Shown: one piece after another, positions 8,273-17,306 of the stretch
How the letters are laid out: the number at the start of each line of letters is the position of its first letter
How positions within the stretch are numbered: position 1 is the first letter of the stretch
From: an uncultured Acholeplasmataceae bacterium
Lineage (GTDB): Bacteria; Bacillota_I; Bacilli_A; Acholeplasmatales; Acholeplasmataceae
Direction: 5' to 3'
DNA: 45,194 bases
Assembly (NCBI GenBank): GCA_927439925.1
Contig: CAKMKF010000011.1
Location: 1-45,194 of the forward strand
Position numbers and translations under genes: made by a program
Notes under the pieces: generated by a model
The model's database searches: none
Told to the model about the DNA's origin: nothing
What the model saw: only the letters and a program-made list of their open reading frames with translations

Positions 8273-9772
8273 TCAACTGTTTTTAATGATTGAAATAAGT
8301 TCTTGAAGTTGGAAATCTAGCGAGCTATCTCTTAAATCTTCTAAGTATTCGTCAAAAATGATTTTAGAAACTTCAAAATTGATTTGATCAACACCTGTTA
8401 GAGCATGTGTCTCATTAAATGATAGAACTGCATCTTCTGTTTTTTGGTCAAAATAACCATCAGTTCGTAGAATTTCAGTTCCTGTAAGGTCTAATTTATA
8501 ATTTAAAAATGCTTGGTAAGTAGTTAATGATTCTGAAACCATATCGAGTGAAAGTGATTCAACAAAAAATGGGATATCTATTTGTTGAACACCTGATTGT
8601 GAAATTGGAGTTACTACGAGTGGAACTTCAGCTACATTTTTACCATTGTCATAAAACCATTCACCTTCTGTATAAGCTAGAGAATAACGAACCCCCTCAA
8701 TATCTCTTAATCTAACTTGATTTTGGTAAACACCTTTTCCATATGACTCTTCCCCAAATAATTCGTATCCACCTCTAGTATTTAAGGAAGCAGCAAGCAC
8801 CTCAGCTGCAGATGCTGAATTATTATTGATTAAGATTTTGATATCATATGGTTTTGGACTGATTAATCCACCATAAAAGTATTGAACTTTTCCAGTTTTT
8901 GGTACCATGGTGAATGCAGGATTGTCTAAATCTCTAACGAGCAATTGTTGAACGATTCCTGGGAATGCACCATCAACACCTTGGTTATGCAATGCAGATA
9001 ATGAACCACCTGGATTATCTCTTAAATCAAGAATTAAAGTTTTATTTTCTCCTAATAAAGTCGATTCTTCTAAAGATTTTAAGATCTCAGCAAATACTTG
9101 AGCAGTACCTAAACCATTAGATTCAGCAGCAAACTGTGTTATTTTAATATAAGCTATATCATTTTCGTTCAAATTCACTGAATAAGCTGTAGGGGTTGCG
9201 AATTCAGAGTATGTTATATCTTTATAAGAAACTTCTGTACTTTCTGGTGATAAAACAATTAATCTTTTCGTATCGTTTAACTCACCTTGAAGATAGCTTA
9301 ATACCTCTGTTTCACCAGATAGACTATCAAATAGAATTTCTACATTATCGATGACGATGCCTACAACAAGATCGTTTGGATAAAGCACTTGATGTGCAGC
9401 ACTTCCGTAAAAAACATTCGTTATTCTAATGTTATTATCTTCAAATACCAAATTAATACCAATACCAACAAAAGTCTCATTATCTGAAGGAGTAGCATTT
9501 AAAGGAGTTGATACAAGTCTTGTGTATGGATCGTTATTCGATTGTGCATATGAACTAATGGTTGCTCGCATTGATTCAATAAACGCATTGAGTTCATCTG
9601 TTTCATCAATATCGTAATAATAATATCTTTCAAAGCTTTCAGTGATGAGACTAAACATGTCATCACCATTTCCAACTGGTACTTCGGGTAAGATACGTGA
9701 AGAGAAAAAACCTGCAAGAAATGCGAGGACTACACTAATTAAAAATAATATCCCTAATTTTTTCTCTACCAT
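8273..9772 (-). CDS. S41 (C-terminal processing) peptidase with C-terminal peptidoglycan-binding-like region
   Basis: N-terminal TM, PDZ-like region, LDLRDNPGGSL, NNSASAAEVLAASL (Ser), GEESYGKGVYQ (Lys). Confidence 0.9.
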   Translation of the reverse strand: MVEKKLGILFLISVVLAFLAGFFSSRILPEVPVGNGDDMFSLITESFERYYYYDIDETDELNAFIESMRATISSYAQSNNDPYTRLVSTPLNATPSDNETFVGIGINLVFEDNNIRITNVFYGSAAHQVLYPNDLVVGIVIDNVEILFDSLSGETEVLSYLQGELNDTKRLIVLSPESTEVSYKDITYSEFATPTAYSVNLNENDIAYIKITQFAAESNGLGTAQVFAEILKSLEESTLLGENKTLILDLRDNPGGSLSALHNQGVDGAFPGIVQQLLVRDLDNPAFTMVPKTGKVQYFYGGLISPKPYDIKILINNNSASAAEVLAASLNTRGGYELFGEESYGKGVYQNQVRLRDIEGVRYSLAYTEGEWFYDNGKNVAEVPLVVTPISQSGVQQIDIPFFVESLSLDMVSESLTTYQAFLNYKLDLTGTEILRTDGYFDQKTEDAVLSFNETHALTGVDQINFEVSKIIFDEYLEDLRDSSLDFQLQELISIIKNS

Positions 9773-10626
9773 TTTGCGTCCTCCCTTGAAAATCCTTGTC
9801 CAAGAGCTTCTTTAGTCTTGGTAACGAATGTGAATGCCGTAGGATCTGTTTCTTTAATAATCATTTTGAATGGATATAATTCTCTTCTATCTACTGTACA
9901 TATGATTAATTCTTTATCTTGTTTGGAGTAACCACCGACAACTTTAACTTTGGTTAGTCCACGATCAATTTTTTCATAAATTCGTTTTTGTAATAGATCA
10001 CTATTTGTACTCACAATGAAGACTGTGTATCCAGCTTTACCTTCTATGGCTAATCGATCAACGATGATACCAATAATAATCATCGATCCTACTGCATATA
10101 ATCCCAATTGAAAATTAATGAGCATCGCTACAAAGATGACTGCACCATCCGTAAAATACATAGCTGTAGAAAATGGGATGTTTAAAAACTTATTTAAGAT
10201 GCGTTGAACAACATCAATTCCACCTGTAGTTCCATTATTTCTAACAACTATACCAAGACCTGCACCAATGAAAATTCCACCAAAAGTCGCTCCTATTAAT
10301 AGTGGACTTTCGGTCATATGTCTCATAAAGTAGTTGGAATCTATTGTTTTTTCTAATATAAAGATAATGGTTGGTGACAGTAGAGTTGCGTAGACTGTTT
10401 TATAGAAAAACACTTTACCTAAAAACAAACCACCAATAATGAGTAAAATAATATTTGCAACATACATAAATAGACTGACTGGAATTTGATCTTGAAGTAA
10501 GACTGAAACCCCCATTACACCACCGATTACAAGACCTAAAGGTAATAAGAAAAAATAGAAACCTAAGGATAGTAAGACTACTCCTATTGTGATTTCTAAA
10601 ATTTCACGACGTTTTGCATTATTCAT
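9766..10626 (-). CDS. YitT family membrane protein
   Basis: Multi-TM, GGTTGGIDVVQRILNK and C-terminal DUF2179-like domain. ORF track start 10635 is GTG; ATG at 10626 with AGGTG SD is more likely. Confidence 0.88.
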   Translation of the reverse strand: MNNAKRREILEITIGVVLLSLGFYFFLLPLGLVIGGVMGVSVLLQDQIPVSLFMYVANIILLIIGGLFLGKVFFYKTVYATLLSPTIIFILEKTIDSNYFMRHMTESPLLIGATFGGIFIGAGLGIVVRNNGTTGGIDVVQRILNKFLNIPFSTAMYFTDGAVIFVAMLINFQLGLYAVGSMIIIGIIVDRLAIEGKAGYTVFIVSTNSDLLQKRIYEKIDRGLTKVKVVGGYSKQDKELIICTVDRRELYPFKMIIKETDPTAFTFVTKTKEALGQGFSREDAKW

Positions 10627-11719
10627 TGTTGTCACCTGCTTTTAAGTAAGCATTGATAAATCCATCGATTTCTCCGTCCATAACTAAATCAACTTGAGAA
10701 ACTTCGTAATTGGTTCGATGATCTTTAACCATTTGATAAGGATGGAAGACGTAGGATCTAATTTGTGAACCCCATCCTATTTCTTTTTGTTCGCCTTTAA
10801 TCGCTTTAATATTTTCCTCTTGTTTCTTGATTTCTTCTAGCACAAGCTTTGATTTTAAAACAGTCATCGCAGATTCTTTATTTTTTAATTGGCTACGTTC
10901 ATTTTGACATGTGACAACGATATTGGTAGGTAGATGTGTAATTCTTACTGCAGAGTCTGTCGTATTGACAGATTGTCCACCAGCACCACCACTTCGATAT
11001 ACATCGATTTTAATATCTTCATCTTTAATCTCAATTTCGATATCATCATTGATTTCTGGAATGACATCTAGTGAAGCGAATGATGTATGTCTTCTTGCAT
11101 TGGAATCAAAAGGAGATATTCTAACTAAGCGATGTACTCCACGTTCTGCTTTTAAATATCCATAAGCATATGGTCCTTTTATTAGTACAGTAACGCTTTT
11201 AATTCCCGCTTCTTCACCTGATTGATAATCTAGAACTTCAATTTTAAACTTTCTACGTTGTGCATATCTAGTATACATTCGATATAGCATATCTGCCCAG
11301 TCTTGCGACTCAGTTCCGCCAGCACCAGGATGAAGTTCAATTATTGCGTTACTGTTGTCATATGGTCCGTTGAGTAATGTTTCAATTTCGAATGCTTTCA
11401 AATCTTTTTGAAGAGTTTCGATGTCATTTTCTAAAATTGTCCATTCTTCAGTTCCTTCTTCACTAATTGAAAACCATTCGACAAGATTTTTATATTTTTT
11501 TTCTAAAGCAAAGAAATCGTCAAGTTTTTGACGAATTTCGGTTGCTTCTTTTGAAGTTTTTTTAGCTGAATTTTGATTACTCCAAAAATTTGGTTCTTGC
11601 ATAAGAAGATTTAATTTCTTATAGTCGCTCTCAAGTTTTTCTGGATTAATTGCTTTGTTTAAATCATTGATGCTTTCTTCAAATAAAGATAATATTTTAT
11701 TGACTTCATATGTTTCCAA
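10619..11719 (-). CDS. prfB: Peptide chain release factor 2
   Basis: SPF codon-recognition tripeptide (RISPFDSNARRHTSF) and GGQ (GAGGQSVNTTDSAVRITH). TTG start with GGGGGT SD. Confidence 0.97.
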   Translation of the reverse strand: METYEVNKILSLFEESINDLNKAINPEKLESDYKKLNLLMQEPNFWSNQNSAKKTSKEATEIRQKLDDFFALEKKYKNLVEWFSISEEGTEEWTILENDIETLQKDLKAFEIETLLNGPYDNSNAIIELHPGAGGTESQDWADMLYRMYTRYAQRRKFKIEVLDYQSGEEAGIKSVTVLIKGPYAYGYLKAERGVHRLVRISPFDSNARRHTSFASLDVIPEINDDIEIEIKDEDIKIDVYRSGGAGGQSVNTTDSAVRITHLPTNIVVTCQNERSQLKNKESAMTVLKSKLVLEEIKKQEENIKAIKGEQKEIGWGSQIRSYVFHPYQMVKDHRTNYEVSQVDLVMDGEIDGFINAYLKAGDNNE

Positions 11720-11732
11720 GAAAAGTACCCCC

Positions 11733-14201
11733 TTAACGCCAAGGCTGATTTCTTCTATCTCTGTTTTTTCTTACTTTTGGCTTTTTAGGTTTAGCGTCTG
11801 TTCGACCTTCATTGGTTTGTGTATTTTTAACAACTGCTTCACGCTCAACATTATATTGAATTTGAGCACGAATTGCGTATCTTGCAATGTCATTAGAAAT
11901 ATTTTTAACCATTTCATTAAACATTTCAAGACCCTGTTTTTGATAAATAACTAAAGGACTTTGCTGAGCATATGCCTGTAGAGATACACCTTGTCTAAGT
12001 TCACTCATTGTGTCAATATGACGCATCCAGTAGGTATCAATGACTCTTAACATAACTACTTTTAAGAACTCGTTATAAACTTCTGGTGGAACTTGACTCT
12101 TTTTACGATCAAGCTCTAATTCTGCAATTTCTAGAATATGATCTTTTAATTCATTTTCATCCATTTTTTCGATTTCTTCTTTGATTAAAGTGTTTGGCAT
12201 GAAAATATTTCCGTTAAAGGTTGCGATGATGTTGTCATCATCTATCTTGAATTGGTTTTTTCCAACTGGATGGATAAACTGTTGTAACGTATTTGATAAA
12301 CTATTTCTAACTGTATTTCTAACTTGATCTTCAATGGATGGAAGTGTTAAAACATCACGACGTTCTTTATAAATAATTTCTCTTTGTTTACGTAGTACAT
12401 CATCATATTTTAAGACATTCTTACGTGAATCGTAGTTATTTCCTTCGATTCTTTTTTGTGCACTTGTCACAAATCTAGAAAATAGTTTAGATGAAAGTGG
12501 TTGTCCAGTTGTATTTAATCTTTCCAACATTTCAATTCTTCTTTTAAAGGTTTCACCACCGAAACGCATCATCAATTCATCTTCAGCTGAAAGGTAAAAT
12601 CTTGAGTAACCTGGGTCACCTTGACGACCAGCACGACCACGTAACTGATTGTCAATACGTCTTGATTCATGACGTTCACTACCGATAACCGCTAAACCGC
12701 CTAATGCAACAACACCTGGCCCAAGTTTAATATCCGTACCACGACCAGCCATATTGGTAGCAATCGTAACAGATCCTAAGAAACCTGCTTTAGCAACAAT
12801 TTCAGCTTCTCTTTCATGATTCTTCGCATTTAAGACTTCGTGAGGAATTCTTCTTGCCTTCAGCATTCTTGATAAATCTTCTGAAGTTTCAACAGCTATT
12901 GTACCAATTAGCATTGGTTGTCCAATTTGATGTCTTGCTTCTACTTCATCAACAAGAGCTTTAAATTTTTCCTCTAGGTTTGCGTATATGTAATCTGGTT
13001 CATCTTTTCTAATGACTGGAGCATTGGTAGGAACTTCAACAACATCCATGTTATAAATGTCTCTAAATTCTTCTTCCTCAGTCTTCGCAGTACCTGTCAT
13101 ACCAGAAAGTTTTTTATACATTCTAAAAAAGTTCTGATAAGTAATGGTTGCTACAGTCACGGTTTCCTTCTTAACTTGAACGCCTTCTTTGGCTTCCAAA
13201 GCTTGATGCAGACCCTCAGAGAACTGACGTCCTCTTAAGATACGACCGGTAAACTGGTCAACAATTAATACTTCATCGTTATCAACGACATACTCTTTAT
13301 CTCTAGCCATAATATGATTTGCACGTAGTGCGTTATTGATATGATGAACTAAAGTAACATGTTTTAAATCATATAAGTTTTCTAATTGGAAAATTTGTTC
13401 TGCTTTTTTAATTCCCGATGGAGTTAATGCGATACTCTTGGATTCCAAATCAATTTCAAAATCTTCATCGCGAAGTGATTTAGAGAATCGATCTGCAGCT
13501 TGATATAAGTTATGATTATTTTTAGAACCACCAGAAATAATTAATGGCGTTCTAGCTTCGTCAATTAAAATGGAGTCTACTTCATCGATTATTGCATAAT
13601 TAAGTCCACGTTGAGCAACCATATCTTTAGCATATAAAACCATGTGATCTCTTAAATAGTCAAACCCTAATTCAGAGTTCGTTGAGTATAAGATATCGCA
13701 GTCATAAGCGTCTTTTTTTTGTTCTCTTGTTAAATCTCTTAAGTTTAGACCAACAGTTAAGCCTAAAAAGCGGAATAAATCTCCGATTTCACCTTCTGCT
13801 TCACGTTTAGCCAAATATTCATTGACGGTAACAATATGAACACCTTCACCATTTAATGCACTTAAATATGCTGGCATAACTGCTGTTAACGTTTTACCTT
13901 CACCAGTTCTCATTTCAGCGATATTACCATGAAATATAGCAACAGCACCTAATACCTGTACATAATAAGGAAATAATTTGGTAACACGTCTAGATGCTTC
14001 TCTAACGACAGCAAAAGCTTCTGGCATAATACTTTCTAATGATTCACCCTTTTGATATCTATCTTTAAAGAGAGTTGTCTTTTGAGTAAGTTCATCATCT
14101 GTTAACTTTTCTGTTTCTGCTTCAAGAGAAAAAACGACATCTGCAATTTTTTTGGCATCTTTAATTTCTCTTTTACCTGGGTCAAACCATTTTTTTAACA
14201 T
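11733..14201 (-). CDS. secA: Preprotein translocase ATPase SecA
   Basis: AEMRTGEGKTL, DEVDSILIDEARTPLIISG, TNMAGRGTDIKLG, QLRGRAGRQGDPG. Confidence 0.99.
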   Translation of the reverse strand: MLKKWFDPGKREIKDAKKIADVVFSLEAETEKLTDDELTQKTTLFKDRYQKGESLESIMPEAFAVVREASRRVTKLFPYYVQVLGAVAIFHGNIAEMRTGEGKTLTAVMPAYLSALNGEGVHIVTVNEYLAKREAEGEIGDLFRFLGLTVGLNLRDLTREQKKDAYDCDILYSTNSELGFDYLRDHMVLYAKDMVAQRGLNYAIIDEVDSILIDEARTPLIISGGSKNNHNLYQAADRFSKSLRDEDFEIDLESKSIALTPSGIKKAEQIFQLENLYDLKHVTLVHHINNALRANHIMARDKEYVVDNDEVLIVDQFTGRILRGRQFSEGLHQALEAKEGVQVKKETVTVATITYQNFFRMYKKLSGMTGTAKTEEEEFRDIYNMDVVEVPTNAPVIRKDEPDYIYANLEEKFKALVDEVEARHQIGQPMLIGTIAVETSEDLSRMLKARRIPHEVLNAKNHEREAEIVAKAGFLGSVTIATNMAGRGTDIKLGPGVVALGGLAVIGSERHESRRIDNQLRGRAGRQGDPGYSRFYLSAEDELMMRFGGETFKRRIEMLERLNTTGQPLSSKLFSRFVTSAQKRIEGNNYDSRKNVLKYDDVLRKQREIIYKERRDVLTLPSIEDQVRNTVRNSLSNTLQQFIHPVGKNQFKIDDDNIIATFNGNIFMPNTLIKEEIEKMDENELKDHILEIAELELDRKKSQVPPEVYNEFLKVVMLRVIDTYWMRHIDTMSELRQGVSLQAYAQQSPLVIYQKQGLEMFNEMVKNISNDIARYAIRAQIQYNVEREAVVKNTQTNEGRTDAKPKKPKVRKNRDRRNQPWR

Positions 14202-14300
14202 AGATACACATCCTTTACGTTCTTTATTATATTACTATAATACAGGTGTTTTTACAAGCGATTTCACTGTTTATGGGATTTTAACATAATTTGATAAATC

Positions 14301-14341
14301 ATTAAAAAAGAATGGATTGGTAATAAAATTAATCCATTCTT
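14301..14341 (-). terminator. Rho-independent terminator (second of tandem pair after lemA)
   Basis: AAGAATGGATT/AATCCATTCTT 11-bp stem followed on minus strand by TTTTTT. Confidence 0.8.
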
Positions 14342-14373
14342 GAATAACTATATAATCGCTTTATAAAGGTATT

Positions 14374-14403
14374 AAAAAAATAAGACGCCAATGGCATCTT
14401 ATT
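14374..14403 (-). terminator. Rho-independent terminator (first of tandem pair; overlaps lemA stop)
   Basis: AATAAGATGCC-ATT-GGCGTCTTATT followed by T-tract on minus strand. Confidence 0.82.
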
Positions 14404-14968
14404 AGAAATCAAATTTAACGTCTTCTCTTTTAAGCGCTTCAGCTTCAAAGAATGCACGTTTTTCAAACTTCTTCCAATTCGCAATGATATTGCTTGGGAA
14501 TACAACAACTTTTTGGTTGTAGTAAGATACGTTTGAATTGTAAACACGTCTTGCTGCTTGAAGGTTTTCTTCTACTTCAGCAGAAGCATCTTGTAGCTTA
14601 CCAATATTTTGAGAAGCTTTTAGATCTGGGTATTGTTCAACGACCACATTGATTGCTTGAAGACCTCTTGAGACTTCATTGGCAAATTCTTGTTTTTCAG
14701 CCATTGGAGCTCCATGAGATGGTTGTCTCATCGCAACTACTTTAGTCAATGTTTCTTGCTCATGCTTCATGTAACCTTTAGCAGCTGAAAACATTTTAGA
14801 TAGAAGATCAAAACGTTTAGTAAGCGCGACATCGATGCTTGATTCCGATTCATCGATTTTTACAAGCATTCTTCTAAATGAATTGATGGTACTAATCACC
14901 CATCCCAATACTACAACAAATAGAAACCCTAAACCTAATACGATGTATAAAACTGTATAATCTGTCAT
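14402..14968 (-). CDS. lemA: LemA family protein
   Basis: Single N-terminal TM, INSFRRMLVKIDESESSIDVALTKRFDLL, YNQKVVVFPSNIIANWKKFEKRAFFEAE. Confidence 0.93.
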   Translation of the reverse strand: MTDYTVLYIVLGLGFLFVVVLGWVISTINSFRRMLVKIDESESSIDVALTKRFDLLSKMFSAAKGYMKHEQETLTKVVAMRQPSHGAPMAEKQEFANEVSRGLQAINVVVEQYPDLKASQNIGKLQDASAEVEENLQAARRVYNSNVSYYNQKVVVFPSNIIANWKKFEKRAFFEAEALKREDVKFDF

Positions 14969-14983
14969 TTTTTTCTCTCCTTT

Positions 14984-15886
14984 CTAAAGAGGGTTCTTGA
15001 ATTTAGAACTATCTAATCGCAATTCATTGATGATTGCTGGTATTAGATCAATATCACCCATGAATGTTTTGAGTGATTCTTCATTAATTGGCGTTTTAAC
15101 AGATAATTCCATATAATCTCTTCTGTCATTTACACCAATGTGTAATTCATTACCTGCATAATAATATAATATAGACCCACGATGCAACTTTTCAAGCTCC
15201 ATCAGTTTTTCAATCATTGAAGATGTTATGTGATAAAATCCATACTCTTGAGTTGAGGCGTAAATCGCGAATTTCTTGTTAAATTCAATACTTTCAGTAT
15301 CGATTTTAACTAATCCTCTTGTGTTGACTTGATAGCCTCTACCTTCACAAATCTTTAAGACATCTTTAAATCTTCTTTCAAATTGATAGATGTACCATCT
15401 ACCTTTGAAATATGTTTGATAAGAGACATGAACATTTCCTTTTGAATCTCTCGTTTCAACACGTTCTTTTAAATCAACATCTGAAACTTGGAAGTTAACC
15501 CCTTTATAGGATCCTCGAATATAGTCTTCACCATGAAACCGGTCTGGTCTTTTAACCATACCAGTTGAGACAATAGTTGATGAAGGAATAAATCCTTTCG
15601 CATCATAGGAGACGTTATCGAATTGATCTTGTAATAAAGTTAAGATTAATTCAGATTTAATCAGTGTTCTAAATGTCTGAACATGTCGTTGAGCAACTCC
15701 TAAAAAAATGAAACCAACTAAAGCTACAATACCTGCAAGAAAAAATAATAATTCTAAACCAAATAGAAATCCTGCGATTGCAATTAATAAAGCAACCACA
15801 ATAAAGATAATTCCTCTTTTTGATTCTTTATCATACTTTTTGTATATCTCAAGTCGTTTTTGCTCTAGAACTTCAAGATTGCTCAT
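14984..15886 (-). CDS. DUF3137-like membrane protein
   Basis: 300 aa, two N-terminal TMs followed by a soluble domain; DUF3137-like and adjacent to lemA. Confidence 0.72.
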   Translation of the reverse strand: MSNLEVLEQKRLEIYKKYDKESKRGIIFIVVALLIAIAGFLFGLELLFFLAGIVALVGFIFLGVAQRHVQTFRTLIKSELILTLLQDQFDNVSYDAKGFIPSSTIVSTGMVKRPDRFHGEDYIRGSYKGVNFQVSDVDLKERVETRDSKGNVHVSYQTYFKGRWYIYQFERRFKDVLKICEGRGYQVNTRGLVKIDTESIEFNKKFAIYASTQEYGFYHITSSMIEKLMELEKLHRGSILYYYAGNELHIGVNDRRDYMELSVKTPINEESLKTFMGDIDLIPAIINELRLDSSKFKNPL

Positions 15887-15906
15887 ATTATCACCTAGTT
15901 ATTATT

Positions 15907-17055
15907 CTATAATAGATTTCTAAAAATATCAATCTTATTGAGTTTTTCCCAACTAAATGTTTCTTCTTCTCTACCAAAATGTCCGTATGCTGCAGTTTTC
16001 GCGAATATTGGTCGTTTTAATTCTAATGTTTTGATAATTGCTGAAGGTCTTAAATCAAAGTTTTTTTGAATCGCATCATAGATTTTATCAACTGAAACCT
16101 TTTCTGTACCAAAGGTGTTTACATTAACACTTACTGGTTCTGCAACTCCTATTGCATAGGCGATTTGAATTTCACATTGATCAGCAATTCCTGATCCAAC
16201 GACATTCTTAGCGATATATCTAGCCATGTATGCTGCGCTTCTATCAACCTTAGATGCATCTTTACCTGAGAATGCTCCACCACCATGGCGAGCATATCCA
16301 CCATAAGTATCGACAATAATTTTTCTTCCTGTGAGTCCTGCATCACCGTGTGGACCACCCATCACAAATCTTCCAGTTGGATTGATTTGATAAATGGTAT
16401 TGGTTGTATCGTATCCTTTTAGAATAGGTTTTAATACATGCTCATGAATTTCTTTTTTAAGATCCTCTTGGTTCCATTCTTCATCATGTTGCGTGGAAAG
16501 TACAACTGTATGAATAGACGTTGGATAGTTATTTTCATCATATTCGACAGTGACTTGAGTTTTACCATCTGGACGTAGTCCTGGGATAATATTTAACTTT
16601 CTAACTTCACTCAAACGTTTTGCTAATCGATGCGATAAATCAATTGGAAGTGGCATTAAATTGACTGTTTCGTTACATGCGTAACCAAACATCAAGCCTT
16701 GATCTCCAGCTCCTTGTTCTTTATTTTCTTTTTCATCAACACCGAGTGCGATATCAGGTGATTGAGGTTTAATTCTAACATCAACAACGACATCATCAGC
16801 ATTATAACCATATTCTTTTTTATTGTATCCAATATGATGGATAGCTTTTCTAACTACAAATTCAAAATCGATTGTAGCGTTGGTTGTTATCTCACCAAAA
16901 AGTAGGGCATAATCAGTTGTTACTGCTGTTTCACAAGCAACTCTTGAATTTGGATCTTGCTCTAATACTGCATCTAAAATGGAATCAGAAATAAAGTCTG
17001 CGACTTTATCTGGATGTCCTTCTGTTACGGATTCACTGCTAAATAATTTTCTCAT
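15907..17055 (-). CDS. metK: S-adenosylmethionine synthetase
   Basis: [56 protein letters not shown]. Confidence 0.99.
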   Translation of the reverse strand: MRKLFSSESVTEGHPDKVADFISDSILDAVLEQDPNSRVACETAVTTDYALLFGEITTNATIDFEFVVRKAIHHIGYNKKEYGYNADDVVVDVRIKPQSPDIALGVDEKENKEQGAGDQGLMFGYACNETVNLMPLPIDLSHRLAKRLSEVRKLNIIPGLRPDGKTQVTVEYDENNYPTSIHTVVLSTQHDEEWNQEDLKKEIHEHVLKPILKGYDTTNTIYQINPTGRFVMGGPHGDAGLTGRKIIVDTYGGYARHGGGAFSGKDASKVDRSAAYMARYIAKNVVGSGIADQCEIQIAYAIGVAEPVSVNVNTFGTEKVSVDKIYDAIQKNFDLRPSAIIKTLELKRPIFAKTAAYGHFGREEETFSWEKLNKIDIFRNLL

Positions 17056-17082
17056 GTTCTATTTCCTTTCGTTTAAACATAT

Positions 17083-17230
17083 AAAAAGCGCTCTTCTCAA
17101 GGAAAAGCGCCATTAATGGTATTTTTCCTTATTGATGGGTTATTTTTACCCCTCGTGGGAAGCACCTAATCAAATAGGTTGCTGCTACTTCGTCGGTCAC
17201 TGGCCTCCATAGCTCTGAATAAGTAATACT
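17083..17230 (-). promoter_or_regulatory. SAM riboswitch (S-box/SAM-I-like) with terminator/antiterminator expression platform upstream of metK
   Basis: Minus strand CTTATTCAGAGCTATGGAGGCCAGTGACCGACGAAGTAGCAGCAACCTATTTGATTAGGTGCTTCCC...CAATAAGG: S-box-like CAGAG, GGAGG, AGCAACC and GGTGC elements; P1 CTTATT/AATAAG. Followed by GCGCTTTTCCTTGAGAAGAGCGC-TTTTT terminator. Confidence 0.9.
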
Positions 17231-17306
17231 TATTATTTTTTTATTACCGATTTATAATACATGATAATACAAGATAAGTCAAGAATTTTAATAAGATTTT
17301 TAGTGA

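Noticed and set aside
9499-9717. Small minus-strand ORF inside the S41 peptidase gene
   Set aside because: Out-of-frame with strong coding evidence for the peptidase.
10619-11719. Programmed frameshift site in prfB
   Set aside because: Frame is continuous; no in-frame TGA or CTTTGA near the expected position.
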